Made by a program: the position numbers and the translations under genes
The notes under the pieces: generated by a model
Databases searched by the model: none
What the model saw: only the letters and a program-made list of their open reading frames with translations
Told to the model about the DNA's origin: nothing
Shown: positions 12,987 through 21,770 of the stretch, piece by piece
How the letters are laid out: each line of letters begins with the position of its first letter
How positions within the stretch are numbered: position 1 is the stretch's first letter
Virus record (IMG/VR): IMGVR_UViG_3300027834_000281
Location: 1-27,079 of that record
DNA: 27,079 nt
From: a virus
Direction: 5' to 3' (one strand)

Positions 12987-14006
12987 ATGACTACTACTGC
13001 TGAAAGCGCGGAGAGCATCGTCATTGACGAGCAAGCGCTACAGATTGCCGAGTACAAGCCCACCGCCGCCGCTTTGAAGAAGCTGGCTGACACTTATGGC
13101 GGGCTGGTATTTGAAGTCACAACCACCAAGGGCCTGACCGAAGCCAAAGCCGCTCGCAAAGAAGTGCGCGGGTACCGGACAGCGCTTGAAAACAAGCGCA
13201 AAGCCATTAAAGCCCCTGCCCTGCAGCGTTGTCGTGACATTGACGACGAAGCCAAAACAATCACCGCGGCCCTTCGTCAGCTTGAAGATCCGATCGACGA
13301 GCAAATCAAAGCGGAGGAGCAGCGCAAGGAGCGCGAAAAAGAGGAAGCCGAACGCAAGGAGCGTGAGCGTGTTGCGAAGATCCGCGCTGACATCGACTTC
13401 ATAAAGCTTTCGCCTGGCAATCTCATTGGTGAACCAGCCGCAACGCTACAAACCGCTGCCGATGATTTGCGCATGCAGCCCATCGGTGAAGATCGCTTTG
13501 CCGAATTCACGCAAGAGGCATTAGCCGCTAAACAGCAGGCCATGCAGCAGTTGGGCAGCATGATCGACGCCGCCAAGGCGCAAGAAGAGCTTGCCGAAAT
13601 GAAGCGTCAGCAGGCCGAAGCTGAAGCGACGCAAAAAGCGGAAGCCGCCAAAGCTGAAGCTGAACCAGAGAGCTCTCCAGTCGCTGCTGAAGCTGAGCCC
13701 GAGCAGATGGACATGACCTGCCCCCTACAAGCTCCTAGCCACCCCATCGACACCACACGCTTACAGGCTGCCGTCAGCGCTGGGGAGCGGAGCCGCACTG
13801 TCGCTAGCGTCGACATGGGCGCACCAGGTGGCGAAGCCACCGTAACCCAGTCATTTCCAGCCACGAAAGCTGCAAGTCCTAGCGATGCGGTCGACGCTAT
13901 TCGTGCCGACTTGATTAGCGAAGCCGATTTGTTTTCTTCAGCCGCCGATGCGGTTATCGCTGCCCTCTTAGCGGGTCGCATCCGTCACTTGATCATCCAG
14001 GAGTAA
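12987..14006 (+). CDS. Coiled-coil phage protein of the exonuclease-RecT cluster (DUF1351-like)
   Basis: 339 residues from ATG 12987 (MTTTAESAES), AAAGAGAG upstream. Residues about 45-130 are Lys/Glu-rich coiled coil (EAKAARKEVRGYRTALENKR, KEREKEEAERKERERVAKIR), then a helical middle, an Ala/Pro/Glu-rich linker, and a small C-terminal helical domain. Proteins of this build commonly precede YqaJ exonuclease and recT in phages; the DUF1351 link is by pattern only. Likely an accessory of recombination. It is 6 bases from the exonuclease gene. Confidence 0.68.
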   Translation: MTTTAESAESIVIDEQALQIAEYKPTAAALKKLADTYGGLVFEVTTTKGLTEAKAARKEVRGYRTALENKRKAIKAPALQRCRDIDDEAKTITAALRQLEDPIDEQIKAEEQRKEREKEEAERKERERVAKIRADIDFIKLSPGNLIGEPAATLQTAADDLRMQPIGEDRFAEFTQEALAAKQQAMQQLGSMIDAAKAQEELAEMKRQQAEAEATQKAEAAKAEAEPESSPVAAEAEPEQMDMTCPLQAPSHPIDTTRLQAAVSAGERSRTVASVDMGAPGGEATVTQSFPATKAASPSDAVDAIRADLISEADLFSSAADAVIAALLAGRIRHLIIQE

Positions 14007-14011
14007 CCACT

Positions 14012-15097
14012 ATGTCAACGCTAACATTTGCAGACGCCCGCCAAGAGCTGATTGAAAACTACCGTGTTGCGACGCTGGGCATGCCTGAAGAGGTGTGGTT
14101 ACAGCTTCGCGGGCTGGGTATCGGCGCGAGTGAAGCCGCCGCGGCTGTCGGTGCCAGCGAGCACCGCACCCCGTTCGAGATTGCCGAACGCAAACTTGGG
14201 CTTGCTGCTGACGATGCAGACGCCAACTATCGCCGCAAAATGAAGATGGCCATGGGCCATGTCATGGAGCCTGTCACGGCGTCACGCTTCGCTGAGTTCA
14301 CCGGGCTCAATGTCCAGAACTTCAACTACATGCTCGCTCACCCCAAGCACCCCTTCATGATGGCCAACCTTGACCGCCGGATTGTGGGTGTCAGCGAAGC
14401 CCAGTACGCATGGATGGAGCTTCTATTCGGCAAGACGGTAAAGGGGCCGGGTGTCGCCGAGCTAAAGAACGTCGAGTTCTCACAAGGCTGGGGCAAGCCG
14501 GACAACGTGCACGGGACTGGCGGCTTATGCACTAGCGGCGAAGTGCCGGAGGACTACTTCATTCAAGTGCAACAGCAGCTAGCGGTTAGCGGTTACGAAT
14601 GGGGCTTCCTTGTCGTCACCATCGCAGGCTGGGAAACGCGCTGGTACCCAATCCTTCGCGACGACGAGCTCATTGAAGACCTGATCGCGCTGGAAGGCGA
14701 CCTTTGGGACACCATCTGTCGCGGCGAAATGCCCGAGATTGATGTTGAGCATCCCAAGGCTGTCGACCTGCTTAAGCGCCTCTACCCAGGCACTGATGGC
14801 CGCGTAGTTGAAATGAGCGACCTGGAGCACTGGAAGAAAGTGGAAGAAGACGCCAAGGCAGAAATCAAAGCGCTCGAAACCACCGCCAAAACTGCCCGCG
14901 CACAGATCCTGAAGACCATGGGCAACGCCGCTGTTGCTGCTTTCGCTGATGGTAGCTGCTACCGCCGAAAGATCGTCAAGCGGGCTGGTTATGAGGTAGA
15001 GCCCACTAGCTACGTCGACTGCCGTGTTGCGAAGATCAGCAAGGCCGAGCGCGAACAGCTTGAGGCTGAATCTGAAAAGCAGGGAGAAGCTGCCTAA
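14012..15097 (+). CDS. YqaJ-like viral recombinase (5'-3' exonuclease)
   Basis: 361 residues. The sequence follows the lambda-exonuclease/YqaJ order: GIGASEAAAAVGASEHRTPF, AMGHVMEPVTASRF (first acidic residue), FMMANLDRRIVG (Asp), GVAELKNV (E-x-K), then YFIQVQQQLAVSGYEWGFLV. These are the metal ligands of the restriction-endonuclease-like fold. The enzyme resects DNA ends to make 3' single strands, which RecT anneals. The TAA overlaps the next ATG by one base. Confidence 0.9.
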   Translation: MSTLTFADARQELIENYRVATLGMPEEVWLQLRGLGIGASEAAAAVGASEHRTPFEIAERKLGLAADDADANYRRKMKMAMGHVMEPVTASRFAEFTGLNVQNFNYMLAHPKHPFMMANLDRRIVGVSEAQYAWMELLFGKTVKGPGVAELKNVEFSQGWGKPDNVHGTGGLCTSGEVPEDYFIQVQQQLAVSGYEWGFLVVTIAGWETRWYPILRDDELIEDLIALEGDLWDTICRGEMPEIDVEHPKAVDLLKRLYPGTDGRVVEMSDLEHWKKVEEDAKAEIKALETTAKTARAQILKTMGNAAVAAFADGSCYRRKIVKRAGYEVEPTSYVDCRVAKISKAEREQLEAESEKQGEAA

Positions 15098-15396
15098 TGG
15101 GTGAAATAACCGTCATTCCAAAGCAGAGGCCCATTCCGCCAGATCCGCACAAGGCTCGCTTTGCGCCACGGAAGGTGGCGCGCACCTTCCTCATCCAGCA
15201 GTACACGGATGGGCATTTCGATGTTATCGAGGGCGACCGCCGAGCCGATCGCCTTGGCTGGGATGAAATGCTTGGGCAGATCGTCCAGCTCACCCACCGC
15301 CAATTAGGCACCCCGCTATACAGCATGCGAACGCCGGAAGAGGACTTTGAGCGCGAAGCCCTTTTTCGTGGCTACGTCAAAAGGAGCGAATCATGA
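15097..15396 (+). CDS. Small hypothetical protein between exonuclease and recT
   Basis: 99 residues; its ATG shares a base with the exonuclease stop and its end overlaps the recT start by 4 bases. The sequence (VARTFLIQQYTDGHFDVIEG, LGWDEMLGQIVQLTHRQLGT) suggests an alpha-beta fold. I do not recognise it. Strict coupling to both recombination genes implies equal expression and perhaps a shared complex. Confidence 0.68.
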   Translation: MGEITVIPKQRPIPPDPHKARFAPRKVARTFLIQQYTDGHFDVIEGDRRADRLGWDEMLGQIVQLTHRQLGTPLYSMRTPEEDFEREALFRGYVKRSES

Positions 15397-16367
15397 GCAC
15401 CAACACCCAAGCCGCTGAAAGCACCCAGCAAGAGCAGAACTTCAACGCACCGGCCCAAACCATCGGTAACGGCGTTGAGCTGGCCAGCACGAATGTCCGC
15501 GACCAGTTTATGCAGGCCATGATGCCGCGCACGTTCGATGACGTGTGGCGCATGTCGCAAATGATCGCGGAAAGCGACCTGGCGCCAAAGGACTACAAAG
15601 GCAAGCCGGGTAACGTGATGATCGCTTGGCAGACCGGTGTCGAGCTGGGAATCACCAGCCCAATGCAGGCTATACAAAATATCGCCGTGATTAACGGTCG
15701 GCCTACCCTTTGGGGTGACATGATGCTTGCCATCTGCCGCGCGGCACCTGCTTGGTCCGAAGCTGACTTTCAGGAGTGGATTGAGGGCGAAGGCATGGCG
15801 ATGACGGCGCACTGTACGGTGCGTCGCCGCCCTAACGGCAACGTCGCCCACTACACGTTCAGCGCCCAAGACGCCCAAGACGCGAGCCTCCTGAACAAGC
15901 AAGGGCCATGGCAGCAATACAAGAAGCGCATGCTGCAAATGCGCGCCCGGAGCTTCGCTCTTCGCGACACCTTTACGCCTGAGCTGAAAGGCATCCGGAT
16001 GGCTGAGGAAGAGCGCGACATTACGCCCGAGGCGAATACCGCAAACCCTGCGCCGCAGGCGCAAGCCCGTTCGGGCGCAGCCAGTAAGGTGGGCAACAAA
16101 CTGGCTGAGAAGCGTCAACGCCAACAGCAAGCCCAACAGGCGCGCGAGGTCTACGAAACTACCGCCGAAGAAAAGACGCCGGAAGACAGTCACGGCGAAA
16201 TCACCGCGGACATGGTGTGCGCTCAAATCAACAAAGCGTCCACTAATGACGAAATGGCCGAAGCGATTGACCTGGCGCGCCATGTGCCAGAAGCGGATCA
16301 AGCCAAGGTGAACGCCACCTACAAAGCTCGCATCGCTGCGCTAAAGCAGACTTCCCAACAGCAATAA
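15393..16367 (+). CDS. recT: RecT-family single-strand DNA annealing protein
   Basis: 324 residues. The RecT core is at about 25-210: RTFDDVWRMSQMIAESDLAP, MIAWQTGVELGITSPMQAIQ, INGRPTLWGDMMLAICR, QYKKRMLQMRARSFALRDTF. The C-terminal 110 residues are Gln/Glu-rich and likely disordered, with a final helical segment. RecT coats the single strand made by the exonuclease and pairs it with complementary DNA. It overlaps the previous gene by ATGA and ends the recombination block. Confidence 0.92.
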   Translation: MSTNTQAAESTQQEQNFNAPAQTIGNGVELASTNVRDQFMQAMMPRTFDDVWRMSQMIAESDLAPKDYKGKPGNVMIAWQTGVELGITSPMQAIQNIAVINGRPTLWGDMMLAICRAAPAWSEADFQEWIEGEGMAMTAHCTVRRRPNGNVAHYTFSAQDAQDASLLNKQGPWQQYKKRMLQMRARSFALRDTFTPELKGIRMAEEERDITPEANTANPAPQAQARSGAASKVGNKLAEKRQRQQQAQQAREVYETTAEEKTPEDSHGEITADMVCAQINKASTNDEMAEAIDLARHVPEADQAKVNATYKARIAALKQTSQQQ

Positions 16368-16570
16368 CCAAACAGTAAAGCGCGCGGCTACCGCAGCGGA
16401 TGGTCGGGGGTCGCGTGCCTGAAGGGGAATAACCACCGCAGTCTGCGCAGTGCCGGCCTTGTTGAGTACTACCCGGCGTTGGCGCGCTGGATGACTTGAC
16501 CGCATAACGCGGGAGGGCTGTGAGCAGGTCGTATGCCCCACGAGACGGGGCTTCTAATCTAGGAGTCATC
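16368..16570 (+). other. Non-coding structured stretch after recT
   Basis: No gene in 203 bases. AGCGCGC (16379-16385) and GCGCGCT (16482-16488) can close a ~110-base domain containing GCCGG/CCGGC (16452-16456, 16473-16477) and smaller dyads. A hairpin GCCCC/GGGGC (16535-16539, 16547-16551) follows, with only a weak T-rich tail, just before the next ribosome site. It may be another regulatory RNA or a weak terminator. Confidence 0.45.
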
Positions 16571-17152
16571 ATGAACACCCCACAGCCAATTAATGACAGT
16601 CGGTTAACGGCTGATATGGATCGCATACGAAGCGGGCCAACTCAATTGTTTTACAGTCACGGTGATCGCCGAACCCCTATTGCTGCCATAGAGCCAGATG
16701 AAAAGCACTATTACGCCCAACTGATTGATGGTGTTTGGTGCTGGGTAAATGGTTGCGCTGAGTGCAATGGCCAGCCGCGAGATTGGATGACTTATATCGA
16801 ATGCGATAAGCACAACGTTTGCCGCACCTGCAAAACCCCCAGGAGCCGGTTAAAAGAAGCGCCTTGGGGTGGCAAACACGGATGGCAATGTAAACCATGC
16901 GCTGATATTGAGCACGAGGCTGATAAAGCGGCCGCGCTGGCCGCGATGCCTGAAGAGCATGACGAGATGGATTACCACTTTGAGGATAAGCCGCGCTGCC
17001 CTTACTGCGATTTACAGTTTGAAGTGGAAAGCGAAGAGATAGACGGCATGCTCAACAGCGAGGAAGAGCGTGAGTGCGAAAGATGCGACCACACCTTCAC
17101 AATTGAGGCTGAAATGAGCATCACCTACTCCACCAATCGCACGGACGACTAG
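16571..17152 (+). CDS. Hypothetical multi-zinc-ribbon protein
   Basis: 193 residues from ATG 16571, with AGGAG six bases upstream. Cys pairs occur as CAEC, CDKHNVCRTC, CKPC, CPYC and CERC, enough for two or three zinc ribbons. The linkers are acidic (ADIEHEADKAAALAAMPEEH). No enzyme motif. It opens the accessory block after recT. A nucleic-acid or protein adaptor is plausible, not shown. Confidence 0.68.
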   Translation: MNTPQPINDSRLTADMDRIRSGPTQLFYSHGDRRTPIAAIEPDEKHYYAQLIDGVWCWVNGCAECNGQPRDWMTYIECDKHNVCRTCKTPRSRLKEAPWGGKHGWQCKPCADIEHEADKAAALAAMPEEHDEMDYHFEDKPRCPYCDLQFEVESEEIDGMLNSEEERECERCDHTFTIEAEMSITYSTNRTDD

Positions 17153-17200
17153 CCCGCCTCTCCCCAGCAGCACCAACGCCCTACTCCGGAGTCACCCACC

Positions 17201-17551
17201 ATGATTGCCATTCACCACGGCACGCCCGCTGCTGCTGATGCGCGCGTGCGTGAAGCATTTGCAGAGCATCTCTGTCAGGTAAACGACGACCTGCACGATG
17301 AGAAGAACGGAATTCTTGCCGCCAATGAAGAGCTGACGAAAAAGAACATCGCACTGCGAGAAGAGATCCACCAGTACGCATTGGCTGAAAAGCACCAAAG
17401 GCTGTTGCGCGAAAAGACAGCGGCCCACTTGAGCGAAATCAAACGGCGTCGCCAAGTGCCGCGCTCTGAATTTGAGCATGACGGCATGCTGATTCAGTAC
17501 CTGTTTGAAGCCATTGACGCCGACCTAGAGCCTGAGGAGGTAGTTTCATGA
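17201..17551 (+). CDS. Hypothetical coiled-coil protein (116 aa)
   Basis: ATG 17201, CGGAG nine bases upstream. The middle (NDDLHDEKNGILAANEELTK, EKHQRLLREKTAAHLSEIKR) is a long coiled coil. The C-terminus is acidic. It overlaps the next gene by ATGA. Family unknown. Confidence 0.65.
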   Translation: MIAIHHGTPAAADARVREAFAEHLCQVNDDLHDEKNGILAANEELTKKNIALREEIHQYALAEKHQRLLREKTAAHLSEIKRRRQVPRSEFEHDGMLIQYLFEAIDADLEPEEVVS

Positions 17552-18261
17552 GCATCGCACTGATCAGGGCGCTTGAAGAGCGTCACCGCCAAGTTAACGA
17601 AAAAGGGTTCGACGCTGCCAACGATGATGCGTACGCACCAGGCGTTCTAGCGTCAGCCGCTGAAAGCTACGCCCGCGCCGCTTGCTGGACGCAGGTTCGC
17701 ACCGACGAACTGCCCCCGCCGCCTACCATCTGGCCTTGGCACGACACTACGTGGAAGCCCAGCGCTGACCCGAAGCGCAATATTGAGAAGTCGATCGCTC
17801 TATTGATGGCTGAATACGAGCGAATCGTTCGCGCTGAGGCGGCTAACAAGCCCGAAGAGGTAGATCAGGTAGTTGAGGTGTGGGGATCTAACGAAAGCGA
17901 CCCATTCAACACCTACGCGCTCAGCGAGCTTATCAATGAAAATGATATTGAGGCTGGCAGCACCGTCTATGTAGGCACGCGCTCCGAGCCGCTTCACGGC
18001 AGCACCTACAGCACCGGCGCTTACGATGCCGTTACCGAGCAAATGCAGGCAGCGGCGGAAGGCGATGTTGGCGAGCTCGCAGAGGAATACCCCAACGTAA
18101 CGCCAGCCCAAGGCGCCCTGCTGGAAGAGTTCATTGAGGCGTGGGCAGACGCTTACTGCAAGCCGAGCTTTTACTTGGTCGAAAACGTTCGAGAGTACGT
18201 CATTAGCGTCAAAGACATGGAGGAGGCAGCCCGTGAAGAAGAAACCCGTGATTCAGCCTGA
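17548..18261 (+). CDS. Hypothetical protein with a common phage N-terminal domain
   Basis: 237 residues. Residues about 1-100 (ALEERHRQVNEKGFDAANDD, PPTIWPWHDTTWKPSADPKR, IEKSIALLMAEYERIVR) match a helical domain seen in many phage accessory proteins, with the WPW...WKP signature. The C-terminal half is acidic and different, so this may be a fusion. Function unknown. Its end overlaps the next gene by 29 bases. Confidence 0.68.
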   Translation: MSIALIRALEERHRQVNEKGFDAANDDAYAPGVLASAAESYARAACWTQVRTDELPPPPTIWPWHDTTWKPSADPKRNIEKSIALLMAEYERIVRAEAANKPEEVDQVVEVWGSNESDPFNTYALSELINENDIEAGSTVYVGTRSEPLHGSTYSTGAYDAVTEQMQAAAEGDVGELAEEYPNVTPAQGALLEEFIEAWADAYCKPSFYLVENVREYVISVKDMEEAAREEETRDSA

Positions 18262-18883
18262 ACCTGTCTGCCGTGATGAGTACGGTCAATGGACGCACTC
18301 TGGCTTTGATGCGTTTCTAGGCGACCGCGAAGGCGTCAGCATCTACGAACTGAACGCCTGGCTAGCCGAGCATCGGCTTGCATTTGAACGCATCGAGCTG
18401 GCCCACACAGACGATGAGTTAGCCCAGGAAGAGTATTTCGAGAAAGGCAGCCCCGATCTAAGCCTTTGGAAGCTCCACCCGCCTAGCGACGCGCCCTGGT
18501 TCCTACTGTCGATCTTCGATCAAGAGGACGGCCCCTGCCAGCTTTGGGTCAAACGAATTAAGAAGCCCATAACGCTCAATCGGCACCGCAAAGCCTCCCC
18601 GCTTCCAGAAATTAGTGCTGGCTGGCGAGCGGTTAGCGATCGGCGCGCACGAAAGCTGCGCAAACGCGGCGAGCGTGTGCAGTGGAAAGAGTCGCTGGAC
18701 AGTATGGCCTGGCTTCCCGGTGACGAGGAGCTTCCTGAAGGCATCGAAAAGAACAGCGACGGCGACTATGAAGCCGAGTGTCGCTGCTGTGGCGAGTGGA
18801 AGCCGCTTCACTGCGACCTGAACGATATCCCGCTCGAAGGCTATGAACACTATTGCGGCGGCTCGCCGATGTGCTGCCCCTAG
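18233..18883 (+). CDS. Hypothetical protein with C-terminal Cys cluster
   Basis: 216 residues. GTG 18233 has GGAGGAGG six bases upstream; an earlier in-frame start at 18134 would lie deep in the previous gene. Mixed alpha-beta body (WFLLSIFDQEDGPCQLWVKR), a basic stretch (RRARKLRKRGERVQWK), and a C-terminal set CRCCGEW, HCDLN, HYCGG, MCCP that may bind metal. No family recognised. Confidence 0.66.
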   Translation: MKKKPVIQPEPVCRDEYGQWTHSGFDAFLGDREGVSIYELNAWLAEHRLAFERIELAHTDDELAQEEYFEKGSPDLSLWKLHPPSDAPWFLLSIFDQEDGPCQLWVKRIKKPITLNRHRKASPLPEISAGWRAVSDRRARKLRKRGERVQWKESLDSMAWLPGDEELPEGIEKNSDGDYEAECRCCGEWKPLHCDLNDIPLEGYEHYCGGSPMCCP

Positions 18884-18895
18884 AAGGAAATCACC

Positions 18896-19504
18896 ATGTC
18901 TAAAGAAATCCCTTATCAACTATCGGTTAATCAGCTTGAAGATGCGCTTGACCACGTTATGCGCCTGGCCAAAGCATCGCGCTCGCAGACAAAGCGCCTC
19001 AAGGTGATCGCTGCCCGCGCCGAAATGGCGTTGAATGGCGAAGTGTATAAAGGCACCAACCTGCAGCTGCCTAAAGAAGCGCGCTCGCCAATGAGCTACG
19101 AGACAGAGCTTCGCGTAACCAAGCGCGAGCTTATGGAAGCCCTGGAAAGGGAGCAGGCACTGACGGCGCACTTAGAAGCGCTGAAGTGCGAGATACCGAA
19201 AACCCAGCGACAGTATCGACATAACAACGACAATTCACCGTCTCTGCATAATCCCGATGGCGGCTTTGTTTTCGGTTACTGCACAAAAGAGGTTGATCGG
19301 CTGCTCTCTTTCAAGACTGACACCGCCTGCCTCGCGCGCCTAAAGGATAAGGCCCAATACGATCTTATTGATGGGCTTTTGCTTAACCACACCCAGTTCA
19401 TTCCCGAGTCAGCAGGGCCAATTGTTGAGCTGCTACTGCAGATACAGGAAGGCCTGCGCCCTCAGGCTGAAAGCGCCAAACAAGAAGAGAGCGCCGTGGC
19501 ATGA
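18896..19504 (+). CDS. Hypothetical phage protein (202 aa), coiled-coil core
   Basis: ATG 18896 with AAGGAAA upstream. The N-terminal 105 residues are helical and charged (DALDHVMRLAKASRSQTKRL, ETELRVTKRELMEALEREQA), followed by a segment with FVFGYCTKEVDRLLSF and a helical end. Family unknown. ATGA overlap with the next gene. Confidence 0.65.
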   Translation: MSKEIPYQLSVNQLEDALDHVMRLAKASRSQTKRLKVIAARAEMALNGEVYKGTNLQLPKEARSPMSYETELRVTKRELMEALEREQALTAHLEALKCEIPKTQRQYRHNNDNSPSLHNPDGGFVFGYCTKEVDRLLSFKTDTACLARLKDKAQYDLIDGLLLNHTQFIPESAGPIVELLLQIQEGLRPQAESAKQEESAVA

Positions 19505-19686
19505 GCATAACCCGCCTTACCGACCTACAGCAGCGCATTAACAACCATGCCACCAATGTTGGTTACCGCATGTACGAAGCCAGCGGTGGGCGCATGTGGT
19601 TCGCGCTGAAACACGCCCATCGCGTTGAGCATCGCTTTAGCACACGCGTTGCCGATCGCATGCACAGAATGGAGTTACTTAAATGA
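19501..19686 (+). CDS. Small basic hypothetical protein (61 aa)
   Basis: Four-base overlaps at both ends. The product (TRLTDLQQRINNHATNVGYR, MWFALKHAHRVEHRFSTRVA) is basic and His/Arg-rich. No family recognised; the coupling makes it credible. Confidence 0.6.
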   Translation: MSITRLTDLQQRINNHATNVGYRMYEASGGRMWFALKHAHRVEHRFSTRVADRMHRMELLK

Positions 19687-20177
19687 CGGAAGGTTTTGTA
19701 TGGCCTAGTGACATGGACCGGGCCGAAAACGAAGAGCTCAATCGCGTATGCGAAGAGCTTGAAGCGGTCGAGGATGAGCGAGCCTCGCTGCTTAGACAGT
19801 TTATGCGCGCCTGCGAAGAGTTGACGGCCATGAAAGCAGAGCTCGTCAATGAAGGCGAAGATACTCCGATCGGCCCGTGCATTAGCCTGATCACCAAGCT
19901 CAAGTCGCAGCATGATGCGCTGGCAGCGTTTGCCCAAGAAGGCATTAGCGGCTTGTTTGAAAGCGGCATGGGCTGGGATGCGGATTGCATTGAAGAAAAT
20001 GCCCTCGCTTACGGTTTGATCTATGGCGAGCCCTACGACCCCGAAGGCAAGCACGCCAATAACCAGTGCGAAATAATCGAACCCGGCGACACGCTTCTGC
20101 AAATGCAGGCCTGGTTAAGCGAAGCTGCACAGCGAGGCTTCAAGCAAGCCGAAGGGGCGAATGATGGCATACGGTGA
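19683..20177 (+). CDS. Hypothetical acidic protein (164 aa)
   Basis: ATGA overlap with the gene before. The N-terminal half is a strongly acidic coiled coil (AENEELNRVCEELEAVEDER); the rest includes DPEGKHANNQCEIIEPGDTL and a C-terminal helix. Family unknown. Highly acidic small early proteins are frequent in phages, sometimes DNA mimics; nothing here proves that. Confidence 0.62.
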   Translation: MTEGFVWPSDMDRAENEELNRVCEELEAVEDERASLLRQFMRACEELTAMKAELVNEGEDTPIGPCISLITKLKSQHDALAAFAQEGISGLFESGMGWDADCIEENALAYGLIYGEPYDPEGKHANNQCEIIEPGDTLLQMQAWLSEAAQRGFKQAEGANDGIR

Positions 20178-20430
20178 CTACGATGGCCCGAATAAGCCCG
20201 ACAAAGGAAAGGAAAGTGGTAGCTGTAACCGGACGCGCTGCCAAGCCTCGCCCGCTGACTGGTTCAACCATGGCTCACGTTCCTGGTACTGCGCTGACTG
20301 CCGCCGTGACATTGAGTTCGATAGCTTCAACAAGAGGGAATGGGACTTAAATTTCCGGCCGACATACGGGCACCCAATGTTTGAAACACGGGAAATGATG
20401 AGCGCCCGCCAAACAAAGAGAGGTACGTGA
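20161..20430 (+). CDS. Small zinc-ribbon-like protein (89 aa)
   Basis: Two adjacent ATGs (20161, 20164) follow AAGGGG; the second has better spacing. CNRTRC and CADC, with a WFNHGSRSWYCADCRRDIEF core, suggest one zinc site. It overlaps the gene before by 17 bases and its TGA shares a base with the next ATG. Function unknown. Confidence 0.64.
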   Translation: MMAYGDYDGPNKPDKGKESGSCNRTRCQASPADWFNHGSRSWYCADCRRDIEFDSFNKREWDLNFRPTYGHPMFETREMMSARQTKRGT

Positions 20431-20873
20431 TGGATGGTCGCGAAATCTTCTACAGAATGCGCCACGCAATAGACGAGCAAGGCATCAACGTTATCACCAA
20501 GGAGCTAGTGAGCATCCACGAATCTGAATGCTGGCATTGGTGCGTTGAAAGATCGCGGGTTGGCTACATCAGGAGCCGTCAGCGCGAAGATGAAAGCCTT
20601 CTGCAAGCAGCTAAGCGCGGCGGCGCAAAGATCTACAAGGTTGCCAAGGAAGGCAGTCGCGTAGCCTTCAAGACCCGCCCTCAAGCCTTTGACCACTTAA
20701 TGATGCTCAAGCGCAAACAGATTAATCACATGAAGCGCGAGATTGAGATTCTGGAAGTGCTTGCCGAGAAGGCTGCTGGATTAGATATTGAATCAATCAA
20801 GCCCGGCAGATATGGCGAGCGCGTTATTCCAGACACTCACGAGGTGGTTCACAACCATTATCTATTTGATTGA
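20430..20873 (+). CDS. Hypothetical phage protein (147 aa)
   Basis: ATG 20430 sits in TGATG with GAGG six bases upstream; a GTG one codon earlier is the alternative. The middle (VAKEGSRVAFKTRPQAFDHL) precedes a basic coiled coil (MMLKRKQINHMKREIEILEV). Family unknown. Possibly nucleic-acid binding by charge. Confidence 0.64.
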   Translation: MDGREIFYRMRHAIDEQGINVITKELVSIHESECWHWCVERSRVGYIRSRQREDESLLQAAKRGGAKIYKVAKEGSRVAFKTRPQAFDHLMMLKRKQINHMKREIEILEVLAEKAAGLDIESIKPGRYGERVIPDTHEVVHNHYLFD

Positions 20874-20881
20874 GGTGCGCA

Positions 20882-21544
20882 ATGGATGACATAACCGCGT
20901 CACCGCTCTTTTGGCCACCAGGAAAGCCGAGAACGCCTGCGAGTGATCGCAAGCAAGGCCGCTTTGGGAAGCGAAACAGCAGCGGCTGGGGCCTTAAGGA
21001 ACTTACGGTGGCAGAGGCTCGCAGCCGCGTCACGACAGTCTTAGACAAATTTACGCGATCGCTTCAAACGTACCGAGTCCCGCCTGATTCCATCATCATC
21101 AGCACCAACCTAGCACTAAGGATTGACGGCTTCCCCCGTAGCGGGCAACGCGAACCCAGCGACCCGGGCGCCGCCGTGTATTTCCAGCTTGATGGTCAAA
21201 ACCAGTGCATACCGTGCGACGTGTACAGCCGGATAGCCGATAACCTCGCGGCGATCGCTGACTGTATTGAAGCCCTGCGCACGCTGGAGCGTCACGACGC
21301 CTCGCTAATGCGCGCGGCGTTTACCGGTTTTGCTCAACTGGCCTCACCTGAAGCGATGGGGCGCCCACATTGGCGCACGGTGCTGAACACTGACAGCCAA
21401 GACCCTGAAGAGGTGCGTAAGGCTTTTCGGGCTGCTCTAAGCGTGGTCCATCCTGATCGCGGCGGCAGCAGCGAAGCCTTTCACGCAGTGCAGGAGGCGT
21501 GGTCGCAGGCTAAGGCAGAGTTAGGGAGTAAATCATGCGAGTAA
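20882..21544 (+). CDS. Phage J-domain (DnaJ-like) protein
   Basis: 220 residues from ATG 20882, GAGG six bases upstream. A middle domain (GAAVYFQLDGQNQCIPCDVY, DCIEALRTLERHDASLMRAA, FTGFAQLA) matches a layout known from prophage J-domain proteins. The C-terminus (EEVRKAFRAALSVVHPDRGG, HPD at 190-192) is a J domain that should stimulate a DnaK-type ATPase. It lies in the early rightward operon, so it is available during replication. The client is unknown; the O-P-DnaB complex is a candidate because in lambda that step needs DnaJ/DnaK. Confidence 0.82.
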   Translation: MDDITASPLFWPPGKPRTPASDRKQGRFGKRNSSGWGLKELTVAEARSRVTTVLDKFTRSLQTYRVPPDSIIISTNLALRIDGFPRSGQREPSDPGAAVYFQLDGQNQCIPCDVYSRIADNLAAIADCIEALRTLERHDASLMRAAFTGFAQLASPEAMGRPHWRTVLNTDSQDPEEVRKAFRAALSVVHPDRGGSSEAFHAVQEAWSQAKAELGSKSCE

Positions 21545-21744
21545 AAATCGGAAGTCAGTGGATAAGCTCAGACGACCAGCCGCTCGCTGTTGAGTTCACG
21601 GAGGCAGAGCTGACGTTTATCAAACAAACCATGGACGCAGAAACCGCCCCTAGTCGGCGTTTTATGGCGGCAAGGTACCTGCGGCCAGATGAGGCCCGCG
21701 CCTGGGTACGGGAGCTAGATGGAGTGCCGGGGCAGAAAACATAA
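21535..21744 (+). CDS. Small hypothetical protein (69 aa)
   Basis: ATG 21535, GGGAG six bases upstream, overlapping the J-domain gene by 10 bases. The product (KIGSQWISSDDQPLAVEFTE, RFMAARYLRPDEARAWVREL) is helical. Family unknown. A terminator follows. Confidence 0.64.
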   Translation: MRVKIGSQWISSDDQPLAVEFTEAELTFIKQTMDAETAPSRRFMAARYLRPDEARAWVRELDGVPGQKT

Positions 21745-21770
21745 GACAGTTTGAGTAACCAACAACGCCG

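Noticed and set aside
15372-16301. 309-codon open frame on the minus strand
   Set aside because: Entirely antisense to recT, which is a clear family match; typical shadow frame in GC-rich DNA.
16535-16551. Hairpin GCCCC/GGGGC as an intrinsic terminator
   Set aside because: The following bases TTCTAATCT are a poor T-run and a ribosome site follows at once; listed only as part of the structured stretch.
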